DNA of 64,000 nt from Maylandia zebra. Lineage: Eukaryota > Chordata > Actinopteri > Cichliformes > Cichlidae. Each line of letters begins with the position of its first letter. Positions within the stretch are counted from its first letter, which is position 1. The DNA lies in assembly GCF_041146795.1 (NCBI RefSeq), contig NC_135177.1, forward strand, positions 19,729,560 through 19,793,559, in the 5' to 3' direction. Below the pieces are notes generated by a model. It was not told the DNA's origin, did not search any database, and saw nothing but the letters and a program-made list of their open reading frames with translations. Positions 34,801 to 46,900 of this stretch are shown here, in pieces. Position numbers and translations under genes: made by a program.

Positions 34801-37800
34801 TATTGCATTGAGCTCTGATGACTGGGGAGGTCATTTGAGTTAAGTGAACTCACTTTCATGTTCAAGAAGCTGGTTTGACATGATCTGACCTTTGGGACAT
34901 GGCACATTAATCTACTGGAATGAGCCATGAGAGGATGAGTAAACTGTAGTTATAAACAGTGTTGGTCAAGTTACTTGAAAAAAGTAATCAGTAACTAATT
35001 ACTGATTACTTCCCCCAAAAAGTAATCCCGTTACTTTACTGATTACTTATTTTCAAAAGTAATTAATTACTTAGTTACTTAGTTACTTTTTAAAAACACG
35101 ATTTACAACCTGAGTAGGTGATAAAGTGATAGATCTTTCAGCCCAATTCTACTTTTTCTGCATAATCCATCATACAAAATGTAATCAAATGGAAAAGTCT
35201 CTTTTTAAAACTTTTATAGTTTTATTAATTTTAATCTTTTAACTTTATGCATCAAGCAAAAATTTAATTATATGCAACATTCTCTGACTGGAAGAAATTT
35301 GTTTAATATTTAAACCTATTTTCTGCACATTCCAGCACATAAAATATATATATTTTTTTGTGTTTACACTCACTCTTTCAAATAGATGCAAGTAAAACAC
35401 AGCAGAAAATAAATAAAATCAAAGACTAGCGGTCCTGTTGCTCTATTTTCACCTGTACAGCAGGAGTTGGGTAGGCGGAGGTTTACCCTGGTGCAGGTGT
35501 GCCGCAGCGGTCAGTGGAAGGATACGGCAGTTTCTCTGTGAGTTTCCCATTACGTCGTTGCGCACTCGGAGCTTGCTTGGAAGTTTAGGGTTTTTTTTCG
35601 CTGTAAAAAGATGTTTTCTTCCCACGCACAATGCTAATGGACGCTAATGTTTTTGTCACTTTTTATGGAATCAAACTCAAAGTAAGGTCAGTACTTCCAC
35701 GCTTTAAACGCTGCACGCTCATACTCTCTCCCGCACTCGATATATGATCCATTGTTGATCTGCACACAGCTGTTGTCACGAACGTGGCACTCGCTTACGT
35801 CACTGTCATGAGACATTCTCGCAAAAAAATCACGGTTTTAGTAACGCAGTAACGCAGCGTTCCTACGGGAAAGTAACGGTCATCTAATTACCGTTTTTGC
35901 AATAGTAATCCCTTACTTTACTAGTTACTTGAAGAAAGTAATCGGATTACAGTAACGCGTTACTTGTAACGCGTTACTGCCCATCTCTGGTTATAAATTA
36001 TGAAAATAGCCAGCAACAACACTCAGGAAGGCTGAAGCAATGCTCAGGTAGTCTTATGGAACCCAAAGTGCGCTAAGAAAATATCCAGTACACCATTTCA
36101 TTCTGGACCCATGTGATTTACGTCGAACCAGGCAACATCTTTCCGATCGTCTATTGTTCGATTTTGCTGAGCCTCCGTTTCCTGTTCTTAGCTGACAGGT
36201 ATGACACATGGTGCGGTCTTCTTCTCCTGTAGCCCATCTGCTTCAAGGTTTAATGATGTGTTGTGCACTCGTAGATGCGTGTCTGCATACCTTGGTTGTA
36301 AGAAGTGGTTATTTCAGTTACTGTTGCCTTCCTATCAGCATGAAGCAGTATATATATTCTCCTCTGACCTCTGGCATTATCAGTTCTTTGCAAACCCCAG
36401 GAAATGTGTTTGTAGGCAAATCTCAATCGGCACTTTGCAAAGTAATCAGATCTGTCATCAACAACCTTCAAAACTCACCTAAATCCCCTTAATTCCTCAT
36501 TCTGATGATCACTTTGAACTTCATTAGGTCATCTTATTCAGTCACTGAGTTGCTGCCATGTGATTGACTGGTTAGATATTTGTATTAACGAGCAGTTGAC
36601 TGGGTGTGCCAAACAAAGTGGCTGGCCAATGTAAGTGTAAAAAGGAAAAGCAGCTGATGTTAGACTTGGTGCAGTACAAATACTGACAGTTTATTAATCC
36701 TATGAGGGGCAATTTGTTTGGACTAATGAGTTATAAAACAACACATGAAGACAATTAAATGAATGAAAAAAATTGTGCTGAATTTAAAAAAAAGGCCATA
36801 AATAAAATCCATAAACAAGCTCAATAAATACCAATATAAAAGTTCAAATAAGACCTTGACAAACAATGTTTAGACCTACAGAGGATCACATAGTGAAATT
36901 GCAAACGGGCCGAAAGCTCCAGGCTGTGGCCTCTCATTATGAGGTAGAGAAGCTATCAGTGCTCTGTCGGTTTACTGAAACTACTGGAGGACTATTCAGA
37001 CACTTACTCTGCTCATTAGGCTAAAAAGAAGAACACACATATAAGATTAAATGAAATGGATGATAGAGCTCAGTTCAGTGTTCACTCAGTCACTCATCCT
37101 GTAATAAAAATTAAAGTGGTACTTGCTGCTCAGGTTTATGCTTTTATCCTTTTTTGTAGATATACATCGCTACATTTGTTGTGTCCGGTTATGCATCCAG
37201 CTACTACAGAACTGGGGGAAAGCCTTTCAACCCTGTTCTTGGAGAAACATATGAATGTGACCGACCAGATAAAGGCTTACGATTTGTTGCAGAGCAGGTA
37301 TGAATGATTCTTGATTTGTTATCTGACTGGATTCATATGAATATTTACATTTTTATGTTTTATTGTATAGCACTGTTCAAAAAAGTCAACTCAGAGCTCT
37401 TTGTGTGATTAACAAAGCATTTTAATCCCCTTTACATCAGGTCAGCCATCACCCACCAATCTCAGCTTGCCATGCAGAGTCTAAAAACTTTGTGTTTTGG
37501 CAAGGTACTGGAATATTGATTTTGATCCATTCTCAGTGATCTTAAATACTAGAATAGCACCTATTGTCTGGAATTAATGTTCATTTGTTCAATGTTTTTG
37601 CAGACGTGAGGTGTAAAAACAAGTTTTGGGGAAAGTCAATGGAGATTGTTCCTGTGGGGACCACTCATGTAACTCTGCCAGGGTGAGTCTCTTCTGCCTC
37701 ATTTACATTGGCGCTGCACAGACCCCTGCCTGGGCATTGTGCAGACGTTTAGAGAAAATCACGCAGCGGGGGTGTAGCACGATTCACAGTATTTTTCCTC

Positions 37801-40800
37801 TCCTGTTCTTTTTCCATTCAGATCAATAACAATTCCCCATTCTTCGTCTGTGGTGGAAAAAATGTTTTCATATTTTATTTTTGTGTCAGAACCACATACA
37901 GATACAGATGAATCATTTATATTATAACTCTAATATGTAACAGTGTCCATATTTTTTTTTTTTTCTTCTTGAAAACGACAGATTTGGAGACCATTACGAG
38001 TGGAACAAAGTGACCTCTTGCATCCACAACATTCTCAGTGGGCAGCGCTGGATCGAGCACTATGGGGAGATCACCATCAGAAACTCCAGCAGTGATATTT
38101 GTCAGTGCAAGATCACTTTTATTAAGGTAAGGTAAACATATGCAAGGCATCATCCAGCCTGATGGCCTCTATAACAGCTAAAAAAAGATTACATGAATAA
38201 ACTTACCACATAGCTACATTTATAAACGACATCTAAAACACAAAGGCAGATTAAATTGTATTTGCTGTGATTGCATTGTCGCATCACCAGATGCATTATT
38301 CATTAATGGCATACATTTCTGAAAACCCCAAAGTAATCTGTAACAATTAGAGTGAAGTAGAGAACTGCACTGAAGATTACTTTGCAGGACCACGAAAAGT
38401 AAATTATTTCTGAAATAGAAAATAGGATTTCTTTGTTTTTTTTCTCCAAACAATTTGGTTTTGGAAGCATGTTGGATGAATATACTGTAGTCACAAATCA
38501 GTTTGTGAAAGGTGCACTACTGTGAGGCGACAGTCTTGTTTCATATTCATACCAGAGTGCTTTTCTGTAAAAGCAATCAGCCATAATGATGGCTACCACA
38601 TTAACATGTCCCTCTATGAATCTCAGGGGCTTGTAGACTGATCAGCAACAACATTAAAACCAGCTGCCTGTCCATGTTGAACTGTCAGAGCTTTTGGGGC
38701 TTTTAGCTGGGGTCTCTATGTATCCCACATTTGACTGATCAAACTGACATCTTGGAAATGTGGAAATGCTTGACATGGATAAGATCAGATTTGCTTTACT
38801 TATCTGAAATGTTTAGAAATAACTATGTGACGGCAAAAATAACTCAATAACTGAAAAGCTCAATAGAGTAAATATATCACAAGCATGGAAAGGTAAGAAA
38901 CGTAACTAAGGTACACTAAAGAAGGAGGGCGCTTAATAAAAAATTGATGAACTCAATCAAAATCTACATATAATAAAAGATAAGGATCTTAATTTATAAA
39001 AATCTATTAGATAAATGCAGGTATGAGGTATGAGGTGTACAAAATGTTCTGCATTTGTCCTCGCGACAGCAGAGGTGAAACAGATATTAGAGAAAGTGGT
39101 CCACTGCCTGCCCAGTAAGTGGTGCAGATGGGGTCCAGGTTATCCATTACTTATCTACCATAGCCACAGTCATTTATATAACCTCTGCGTTACCTGATGG
39201 AGGAATCTACAAAGTGTGTTTATCCAAACTGTTGTTCTTGCATCTATACAGATGGTGTTTTTCACCTGCATGCCAACAAAACCCAACAAACAAATGATCT
39301 TTTTTTCTCTTTTCTTTAACTATGGAGTCATTTGCCAAGAGGAGAAGGTTCATTGCTTTAGTTTGCGTCACTCGAAAGACCTCGCGAAGCTGTGCAGTAT
39401 AAGTCAAGACATGCCAGAACACATTATGCATCCTCATCTCTCATTAACCCTCTCAGGCTCAAATTAAGATTTTTTTTGCTAATGCACAACTAAGTCCTGC
39501 AGTGGTACTTCTGAGTAAAAAAATATGTATGTGGGGTAATCAGGTTGTTAGTTTTTAACTGTTGCAAATCGGCAACGCCTGCCTCGAGAGGGTTAAACAC
39601 ACCGGCCCAGCAACACAAACACACTGGGGATCAAATGGTTGACGCAAGAGCAACATCTGCTGACTGCAAGAGACACTGTCGTGGGTTATGTGCATTCTTT
39701 CATACTCACCCACTATAACACGCTGCTTTTTTTCTAACAGGCCAAATACTGGAATTCGAGTGTAAATGAGATAGAGGGGACTATCACAAATAATAAAGGA
39801 AAGGTTATCCACCGACTCTTTGGAAAGTGGCACGAAGCGGTTTTCTGTGGAGACCCGCCTTCAGCTACATGCATCTGGAGAGCAAGTATGAAAGTCTCTC
39901 AAAATTAAGTAGAAAAAAAAACCTCTTCAATAATGCGTCTCCCTGTTATAGCTTCTCATGCTGTTGATGTCACTTGTGTACAATATAGATGCAATGCCAG
40001 TAGACCATGAACAGTACTATGGCTTCACGAAGTTTGCAATTGAGCTGAACGAGTTGGACCCATCCCTGAAACTGCTGCTACCACCTACAGACACGAGACT
40101 ACGAGTGGACCAAAGGTAAGAGGAAAAAAGTGAAAAACATTTAAAAACCCATTAGTATATTTCCATGCACTTACGCAGCCTGGTGATCGTCAGCTTAATT
40201 TTAATAAATGTCAGTGAGAAACATACAGGGGGAAAAGGTTAAAAACTAATTTAGATATAACATCTAATTTTCCTGCCAGAGGACTGTCAGACATAGCTGA
40301 ATTAAAAACCAAAGCATTGCCAGTGAGTATCTAAGCACCACACCATCATTGATCTCAGTCACGTCCTGAAAAATGCACCTTGTGATCAAAAAAGTACAAA
40401 AATAGGCACTCGCGTTAAGAATAGTACGCAACTGCACGCCCTTTCAGGCTATCACAATCAAACTAATTTTAGCTCATCTTTTAAGTTTTTTAAGTCTGCA
40501 AACTAAATGCTGCTGCCCCGAGGCGCTGGAGAAAAAACGAAGCTCTCAGTACTTTGCCATCAAAGTATGAAGCTGCACTGCTTCCAGCTCTGCAAATAAG
40601 TGGTTATGTATTCTCCTTTTTAGCCCAAGCTCCACCGTCTTACAACGATCCAGAGGTAAAGTAAAATCAGCAGCCAATTTATATTTATATTATACCAGTT
40701 CTCTTAACTGTAGGCTTATTTACTTTTTTTGTTCAATATTTTGTCATAAATAATAGGAAAATGTATAGATTTCTATAAATTAAAGTGGAACAAGCTCACC

Positions 40801-41354
40801 GCCTTTACGCATACAGACTGTTTATGCCCACGTTGGAAATAACCCTGTGACAGGGCCATTCAAAAACAGGAAAACCCCTAAAATTCACTCAAAATGAGAA
40901 GGCGCGAGTGAAGATTATGCTTGGATGTGGAAGATTAATGTTTTAAACATCTGCATAATGAATGCGTCTGGGTCTCAACGGCAGACTGCTGGAGGAGGGG
41001 AAGTTGGAGGCTGCAGAGGAGCATAAGCAGAGGATTGAACAGCTGCAGAGAGACAGACGGAGAGTCCTGGAAGAGAACAATGCAACACATCAGCCTAAAT
41101 TTTTCAGGTACCCTGAGTATCTTAGCTTAAAACTTTCTCACCTAGAAAGTCACTTATGGAAAAGTGACCACATCTCCGCTCCTAATGGTGAAACACAACT
41201 TGTAAATCTGTCGTTGACAGTGTTAATTGCAGTTGTGCGTCTTTTCTGTCTCCACAGGAAGGCACAGGACGATACCTGGGTGAGCAACAACACGTACTGG
41301 GAGCTGAGGAAAGACCCTGGCTTTGCCCATGTAGATTTCCCTACACTGTGGTGA
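22860..41354 (+). CDS. osbpl3: Oxysterol-binding protein-related protein 3 (ORP3)
   Basis: Twenty-two coding exons encode 883 residues (human ORP3 has 887). Exons: 22860-22952, 25422-25538, 26201-26254, 26567-26680, 26958-27122, 27336-27459, 29832-29935, 30171-30263, 30356-30515, 31048-31178, 31845-31946, 33012-33149, 33782-33875, 34008-34252, 37160-37297, 37441-37504, 37604-37682, 37982-38126, 39741-39885, 39989-40115, 40985-41107, 41258-41354. All junctions are GT/AG and keep frame. A PH domain lies at about 53-148 (phosphoinositide binding). The FFAT motif E-F-F-D-A-Q-E at 448-454 binds VAP proteins at the ER. The lipid-binding ORD domain runs from about 510 to the end and holds the family fingerprint E-Q-V-S-H-H-P-P at 623-630. 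Family role: lipid exchange and signalling at ER-plasma membrane contacts, with links to R-Ras and adhesion. The first coding exon follows an acceptor at 22,804-22,805 and is open upstream of the ATG, so a non-coding or alternative first exon must lie further left. A teleost a/b paralogue cannot be fixed from this sequence alone. Confidence 0.95.
24859..25150. repeat. Dispersed fish repeat in osbpl3 intron 1
   Basis: Begins with TTCAA-type tandem units and 'cacttttatttatacagcgc', followed by 'caaatcacagcaacagttgc' and, further on, 'gaaacctctagcagaacgag'. This string of blocks is common in percomorph genomes as a retroelement-derived interspersed repeat. No coding capacity. The exact family name is not assigned. 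Confidence 0.6.
27847..27868. repeat. (CTG)n microsatellite in osbpl3 intron 6
   Basis: About seven CTG units in a row, non-coding. Confidence 0.8.
32081..32194 (+). other. osbpl3: Candidate cassette exon of osbpl3
   Basis: Lies between coding exons 11 (ends 31,946) and 12 (starts 33,012), both in phase 0. It has a strong pyrimidine-rich acceptor ending CATCTAG at 32,080 and a GTAACC donor at 32,195. Its 114 bases are exactly 38 codons without a stop, so inclusion would keep the frame and add a serine- and glutamine-rich segment just ahead of the FFAT region. Human ORP3 is known to be alternatively spliced in the linker between the PH and ORD domains. Whether this one is used is not proven here. 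Confidence 0.35.
34605..36632. mobile_element. DNA-transposon-like repeat, copy D (interrupted)
   Basis: The left end CACTTTATTAGGTATACC lies near 34,613-34,630, the right end 'aaacaaagtggctggcc' near 36,611-36,627, and internal blocks match copies A-C (for example 'cctccgtttcctgttcttag' near 36,171-36,190). A hAT-type element is inserted at 34,957-35,989 and splits it. Located in osbpl3 intron 14. Confidence 0.75.
34957..35989. mobile_element. Non-autonomous hAT-type element nested in copy D
   Basis: The left end is CAGTGTTGGTCAAGTTACTT, and the right end read on the other strand is CAGAGATGGGCAGTAACGCG. Both sides are rich in AAGTAAT/ATTACTT and ACGCGTTACT motifs, which make long imperfect inverted ends. 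The 8-bp sequence GTTATAAA flanks the element perfectly on both sides (34,949-34,956 and 35,990-35,997), which fits hAT integration. No transposase frame is present in its 1,033 bp. Confidence 0.85.
39448..39592. mobile_element. piggyBac-type MITE in osbpl3 intron 18
   Basis: A 145-bp element bounded by TTAA on both sides (39,444-39,447 and 39,593-39,596). The ends are inverted: CCCTCTCAGGCT at the left and AGCCT-like GCCTCGAGAGGG at the right, with a few mismatches. TTAA target sites and CCC termini are the mark of the piggyBac group. Non-coding. Confidence 0.7.
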
Positions 41355-42168
41355 CCGTGTGCTGCAGATCATACAAACATTTGGACCTGCACAGCCTCTA
41401 CTGTGATTTGTGATCCAGACTGGTTCTGGTGATGTCTGTATCTCATTCTGACCATCCACATTCTGTACTGGAGTTCATCAGAGTTATTGCCTTAATAGCA
41501 AGTGCTTATCTGAGTTGTATAAACACATTTATGCAAACATATTATGAGAATGTTGCTCAATTTGCAGTAGGCCAATTTCATTTTTTTGCCTGCATTCCAC
41601 ATATTATGTTGTGCTAAACCACTTAAACTAAGAAAAGGAAAGATCCTTGGTATGAAGGATGAGAAGAAGAGTTTCATAGTTTATCTACACTAGCTTAAAA
41701 TGTACTGATCAACTGGTTATGTTGGTTGTTGTCTTACCATGGACATTCTCTACCTCTGAGATAAACTAGCCTCGCTACGCCATTGATTCAGTGTAAACAT
41801 CCGATATTTATTCTGCATCTGCCTGATGCCTTACTGGTTGTACTCAAACTTGTTTAATTTATTTTGTTGTACCTGCCAGATGTTTAAAAAAATAAAACAA
41901 AAGTCTATGTTTCGTAAGGAATTCTTGCTAACAAAATATTGTGCAAGCGATCTCCGAATCCTTACTGAAGTGATTTTTCTGTCCGTTATGAGTAATTACT
42001 GCTTTTCGCTATGAATGTGTGAATGATTGTGCAACTATGAGCAGCTGTAGCAAACTCAGTCATATCTTTTTCACTTTATTCAGCACACCATTGTCTCTAT
42101 GGACCCTGGGCTTTGGGACCAAAAAAAAAGGGAAAAGAAATGTCCAAAAACTATGCTCCATGAGCTCA

Positions 42169-42174
42169 AATAAA
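42169..42174 (+). terminator. osbpl3: Likely osbpl3 polyadenylation signal
   Basis: AATAAA about 0.8 kb after the stop codon, followed by a GT/T-rich stretch (ttttcttttttgttgag). A second AATAAA lies at about 41,889 and could be used alternatively. Confidence 0.6.
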
Positions 42175-42199
42175 ATTTCTGATTGTTTTCTTTTTTGTT

Positions 42200-43343
42200 G
42201 AGTCTTTTGTGATTGTTTGTTCAAAAACACTGAAAGCAAATAGACAGTTGAAATAATTCCCTCTCATCTCAGATGATGAGTTGGCAGGTAGATAGCCTGG
42301 TTATAATTTTGGTGCATAAAGGAAAAATGCAATTAATTTTAAACATGATGGGTCAGGAATGCCACACGAAAATGCCATTTAGGAAGCTATGAAAAGCAAT
42401 TGGGGTATAAACACTAGGTTTACTGGGAATGTGAAGCAGTTCCCTGCTTCTTACTATACATATTCCTTAAGTGAAGTAGCAACTCTTAAAGGACTGGTAA
42501 AAGATCATCTGCTAAATTATAGAATTTTTTGCTCGTGGCTGCACTTCATCCCTTTATAATTTTCTTGGCTTTATGGGTTAAATCTCAGTGCCATCTAAAT
42601 GGAAACCTGTGCATGATACTTTCCAATGAATATCCTGCAGTATACAGTAGATATGTTGCTACGTTTCACAAGTGTTGAGTGAATTGTTCCAATCACTTTA
42701 GAAACAGCCGTATGTGTTTGACGACGATTCGTGTTTATGGCTTGTTTTTGCCCGTCCTGCTAAGCAATGACCAGAGTTCAAGGTTAATGAGCAATTATGG
42801 AGCCGTGCAACAAGTAAAGGTTATCATTTATAAATAACGAATGCAGGAATGTTGTGAGAGTCATGTTGATGAAAAGAGTAAGATACCGCTAGTGATCCTT
42901 AGAGCCTGTCTGCATTTTTGACATCCTACAATATGATAAATGACTTTGAAAAAGGGCTCCTTGAGTCCACCTATTCTCTTTTGTTTTCTATTTTTTTTTT
43001 TTACTCTAATAATTCACTGTAGTATAGTTTGTTTGTATTCTTTTTCTTTGTTTTGTTTGTTAATCCACGCTAGCGAACATGGGCTCATCAGATTGCTGGG
43101 TTATCTTAAACAGCCGCTAGGTGGCGACAAATGCAAATGATAATCTGTTTTTACAAAAATCCCCTATAAAATATTGTCACTGGTCAAATAGGACTGAATA
43201 AATTATAATGCAGAGCAGTAGATACATCAATGCAGTGTAATTAAGATACTTGTAAAATAGGTTATTTCTTTATTTTATATATATATATAGTCCCTACATA
43301 AATCCAGTTGACAATTTACCAGTACAAGCAAATATAGAAGAGA

Positions 43344-43406
<63 letters not shown>

Positions 43407-43480
43407 GATAAGCTGGATTGTAAGCGTACAGGAAGAAAGGCCATATATGCCATATATGTTTCGGCCTCTCCTACCGTGCA
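42200..43480. other. Intergenic between osbpl3 and gsdme
   Basis: AT-rich. Holds the ATT microsatellite listed separately and no further gene. Confidence 0.6.
43345..43406. repeat. (ATT)n microsatellite
   Basis: About 20 uninterrupted ATT units, 0.1-0.2 kb upstream of the presumed gsdme first exon. Confidence 0.95.
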
Positions 43481-43620
43481 GAGGGCGGAGCCTTTTGTCC
43501 AAAACAAAGAGTGCAGGAAACCAGGCTGAGCTACTACAGAGGAACTGACTCCTGTAGAAGTCTGACCACTGGGGAGTTTCTCTTGCAGGTCACCAATAAA
43601 GCGAAGACTCCGTGGAAGCG
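43480..43620 (+). promoter_or_regulatory. gsdme: Probable gsdme promoter and non-coding first exon
   Basis: A GC-box-like AGGGCGGAG (43,482-43,490) is followed by sequence ending in GAAGCG and a donor GTAGGT near 43,620. An acceptor AAAG at 43,920-43,921 precedes a 17-base leader and the ATG. This arrangement implies a short non-coding first exon. No TATA box was seen. Confidence 0.4.
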
Positions 43621-43938
43621 GTAGGTGGAAAATTAGCCAGATTTAAAAAAAAAAAACTAGCATATTTCGTCTTATCTACAGTGACTGCTGTACCGATGGA
43701 CTTTCGGTTTCCATAATAACCGGTGCTTTGATTGTTGTCGTGCAGCCTGGAGGTTTTAAATGTAAAGAGCTGTATGGTGTCTACTATGTTTTTGCTTGAA
43801 ATGAGTACAGTGGCTGAAGTAGGAAGTTTATTTGTGTTTAGTCCTAAGGAGGAGCTCACATGGGTGAGGTCTTCTGTAGCTGTGTAGTAAACGCCTCCCC
43901 TCTCTTCTCTCGCTTTCAAAGCTTTATCCAGCCGAAAG

Positions 43939-46900
43939 ATGTTTGCTCTGGCTACCAGAAACTTTGTGGAGGAGGTGGAAGATAACGGGTCCCTGATCCC
44001 AGTGACCAGCCTGAATGACACCATTGCTCTCCTGACGGTGGTGGTGAAGCGCAGGCGTTTCTGGTGCTGGCAAAAGTCCAAATATCTTCCCACTGATTTT
44101 AATCTCAATGATATACTAACAGGAGACACACCCATAAAGCCAGGTAAACCTCAAAAGCAGCACGAAAATGGCCGCATGTGTCACAGTTTACTCTCCCGAG
44201 ATCACAGAAATTTGATTTTTTTTTTAATATATTTATTTACCTTTTGCAGTTGTGGTTGAGACAGACTTCATCAAATACAGTGGGACATTTAGTGACAACA
44301 TTCAGGGAACTGTGGATGCAAATTTTTCCAAATACAGTATTAAACTTCAGGGTGAAGACTCATCCAAACTCCAGTCATCTTTTGGAAGCTTGAAGAAAGA
44401 GGAGATTGATATGCAGAAGTTGCTGCAAGACTCAAAAGACAAGTTGGTTCACAATCTGTACCTGGTGTCACATGTAAAGTTGTTTCAAACACTCTAAACA
44501 TCACCTGCCGATCAGCATGTTAAAGATCGCATTGGTGATCTTTGTCCAGCTGTAAAGTTTCACACAAAACACGATGCCCAGTTGAATATTAACGCAAGAA
44601 AAGATGATGTAGGATAAGTCACAATAAAATTTTGTTTCCAAGAATGTTCCTGGTGAAACTCACCACATTTTTCTTGTGTTAGGGTTCTGGACATGTCCCA
44701 CTGTCTAATCCAGCAGACAAAGGAGAAGCAAAGACGGGTATTTGGGATTGTAAAGGATCGTATTGTAACCACTCAACCCTGTTCAGTCATAGAGGAGGTG
44801 CAGCAGGGAGGACAGTGTGGGGGAAATCTGAGCACCTGTGGCCCCAAGATGACTAAGGTACAATATCAAACCTCGTATCAGACCTAATAGTTGCTGGTAT
44901 TTAGGGTTCGGTCAGTTTTTAAAGTTGCTAATACATTCCTATATTAAGTCAATAAGCTAAGTTCACAATACAAAATTCATAGGTCCTGTTGCCAGGTGAG
45001 CAATACATGTGCTGCTTTTACCCGGATGAGTTTCAGATCTGCGTGTGCCAGCTTTGCGTGTACATTTTGAAAGCAGAAGAGAATAAGAAGAAGTGGAATA
45101 AATCTTGCCCACTATGCATGAAACAGTTGCATTGTGGTTCCTCTTCAGAATTCGGGTCCTTCATTTATCCTCGGTTTTTCCTCTTCATTTCCAGAAATCA
45201 AAACTGGGAATTTATTGTTTATGTTCTAGCTACATACAGTACTGTGCCAAGGTCTCCAGACAGACTTGACATTCAAGGCTCTTCCTTGGATGTTGGCTGC
45301 CTTTTTTTCTGTTTTCTGCCAGGATGATCCTACACTGCTTCAATAACGTTGATGTCCGGGCTCTGAGGAGGCCAGTCCTTTTTGTCCTCCACTGGTCCAG
45401 TTTCCTTAGATTTTTTTTAAGGACACGGCACACCATACTGAGATGTGCCAAGCCTTCCACTAATAGCTCTTGGGTATCACCCTGTGTATGTCAAATTGTG
45501 TTATCTTTGATATATTTCCTACATTTAACCAAAGAAATGGGAACAGATTATGTGCTTTAACAGGCTGTTAGTAACAAAGTTATTAAAGGCTTTTTTTTTA
45601 ATTAAAGATGGATTCAGTTGTAAATGTTAAGTGGCTTAAAAAAAATAAAGTAAATAAATAAATAAAATTCCTCTGAAGGGTCAGGTATAAGGATTGGAAT
45701 GAAAATGAGTGAAAAAGCAGCCAGTGTCCAAAGAAAAACTATCAAAAGACATTCAGAAAGCCTGGAGAACTGTTGCCTAAGACCACTTTAAAAAAAAAAT
45801 CACAAAAAAAGTGTGACTCCTTGGACCTAAAACTCAAGACCTTTGCAAAGTACTGTAGTTAAAACTATATCTTATATTAAATTCCACTATAACCTTAAAG
45901 AAAATATTGAATCTTTTAATAATTCTTTAAAGTAGATTAATATTTGTGACACTCACTGAGGAATTTTGTTGCCATTTGTTCTGATTCGGTGTTCCTGTTT
46001 CTTCAGTTTTTATTGAAGGAGAACGCAAGCTTGGGCAATGACAGTGACATTACCATGGAGATTCCTACCAACACTCCAATAGCCTATAGCCTTATAGAAC
46101 TAAAGATCAAACACGATGGACAATATGGTGAGAAGTCATTCATTGTATTTGTAGAGTAACTGTCTTACTTCATGTTAATTTAACAAGAACTGATAAACTC
46201 AAAGTTATATTTAGTAATTGCAGGATCAGCATCATTAGTTCTAGGCTATTGTTGGAAATATCCATGTTCTGTCTCCTTGAACTATCACGTGCATTTTCCA
46301 CAGAGCTGTGTGTATTGTCAGGCACCAATGGAGGCTTTGATAAAGTTGATGGTACTGCTAGAATGAAAGACCAGCCGTCTATTTCAGGAGCTCCTGCACA
46401 TTCATCTGACAATAGCTGCCTTCAACAAGGTAAATCACTGTTTTCGCCTCAGATTTCTTACCTTTTCCAGCAAAAAAACACACGATTGCATGCAGAGAAA
46501 TGTCCTGCACACCAGAGCTGTAGAGCACATCAGGTTAGTATTTGTTTCTAAGGTTTTGTCACCACAGTGGAAAGTTTCCATGCATTATTACACTATAACT
46601 GAGCAACCGAGATCAAATGTTAGACTGAAAATGAGAGCATGTGATTGGCTAGTCTGTATGACCAGTTCTTATATATTGCATTCTGCTCTTTCCTCTGTGG
46701 ATAGCTTCTCTCCCTGCTTTTCATTCTTTCCCATAACGCCAGAGTTATGGATATATCTGACAGCTCTGTGTTTTTTTTACAGTGTTCCTTATGTTCTAAA
46801 AAGGATGCTCCTACAAATACTTATAAAACTAACTGTGTCCACTCTTTGCAACAGAGCCTTGAATTTTTTTTTGGCCTTAGATTCTTTGAAAAGGGCTCTA

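Noticed and set aside
38639-38770. Possible end of another DNA transposon ('actgatcagcaacaacatta')
   Set aside because: It resembles a common fish repeat end, but no second end or target duplication was found.
40962-41354. Single 130-codon open frame at the osbpl3 3' end
   Set aside because: It is exon 21, the stop-free last intron and exon 22 read together. Family alignment supports splicing out the middle.
43590-44135. 181-codon minus-strand frame overlapping the first gsdme exon
   Set aside because: It is antisense to a well-supported coding exon and has no recognisable similarity.
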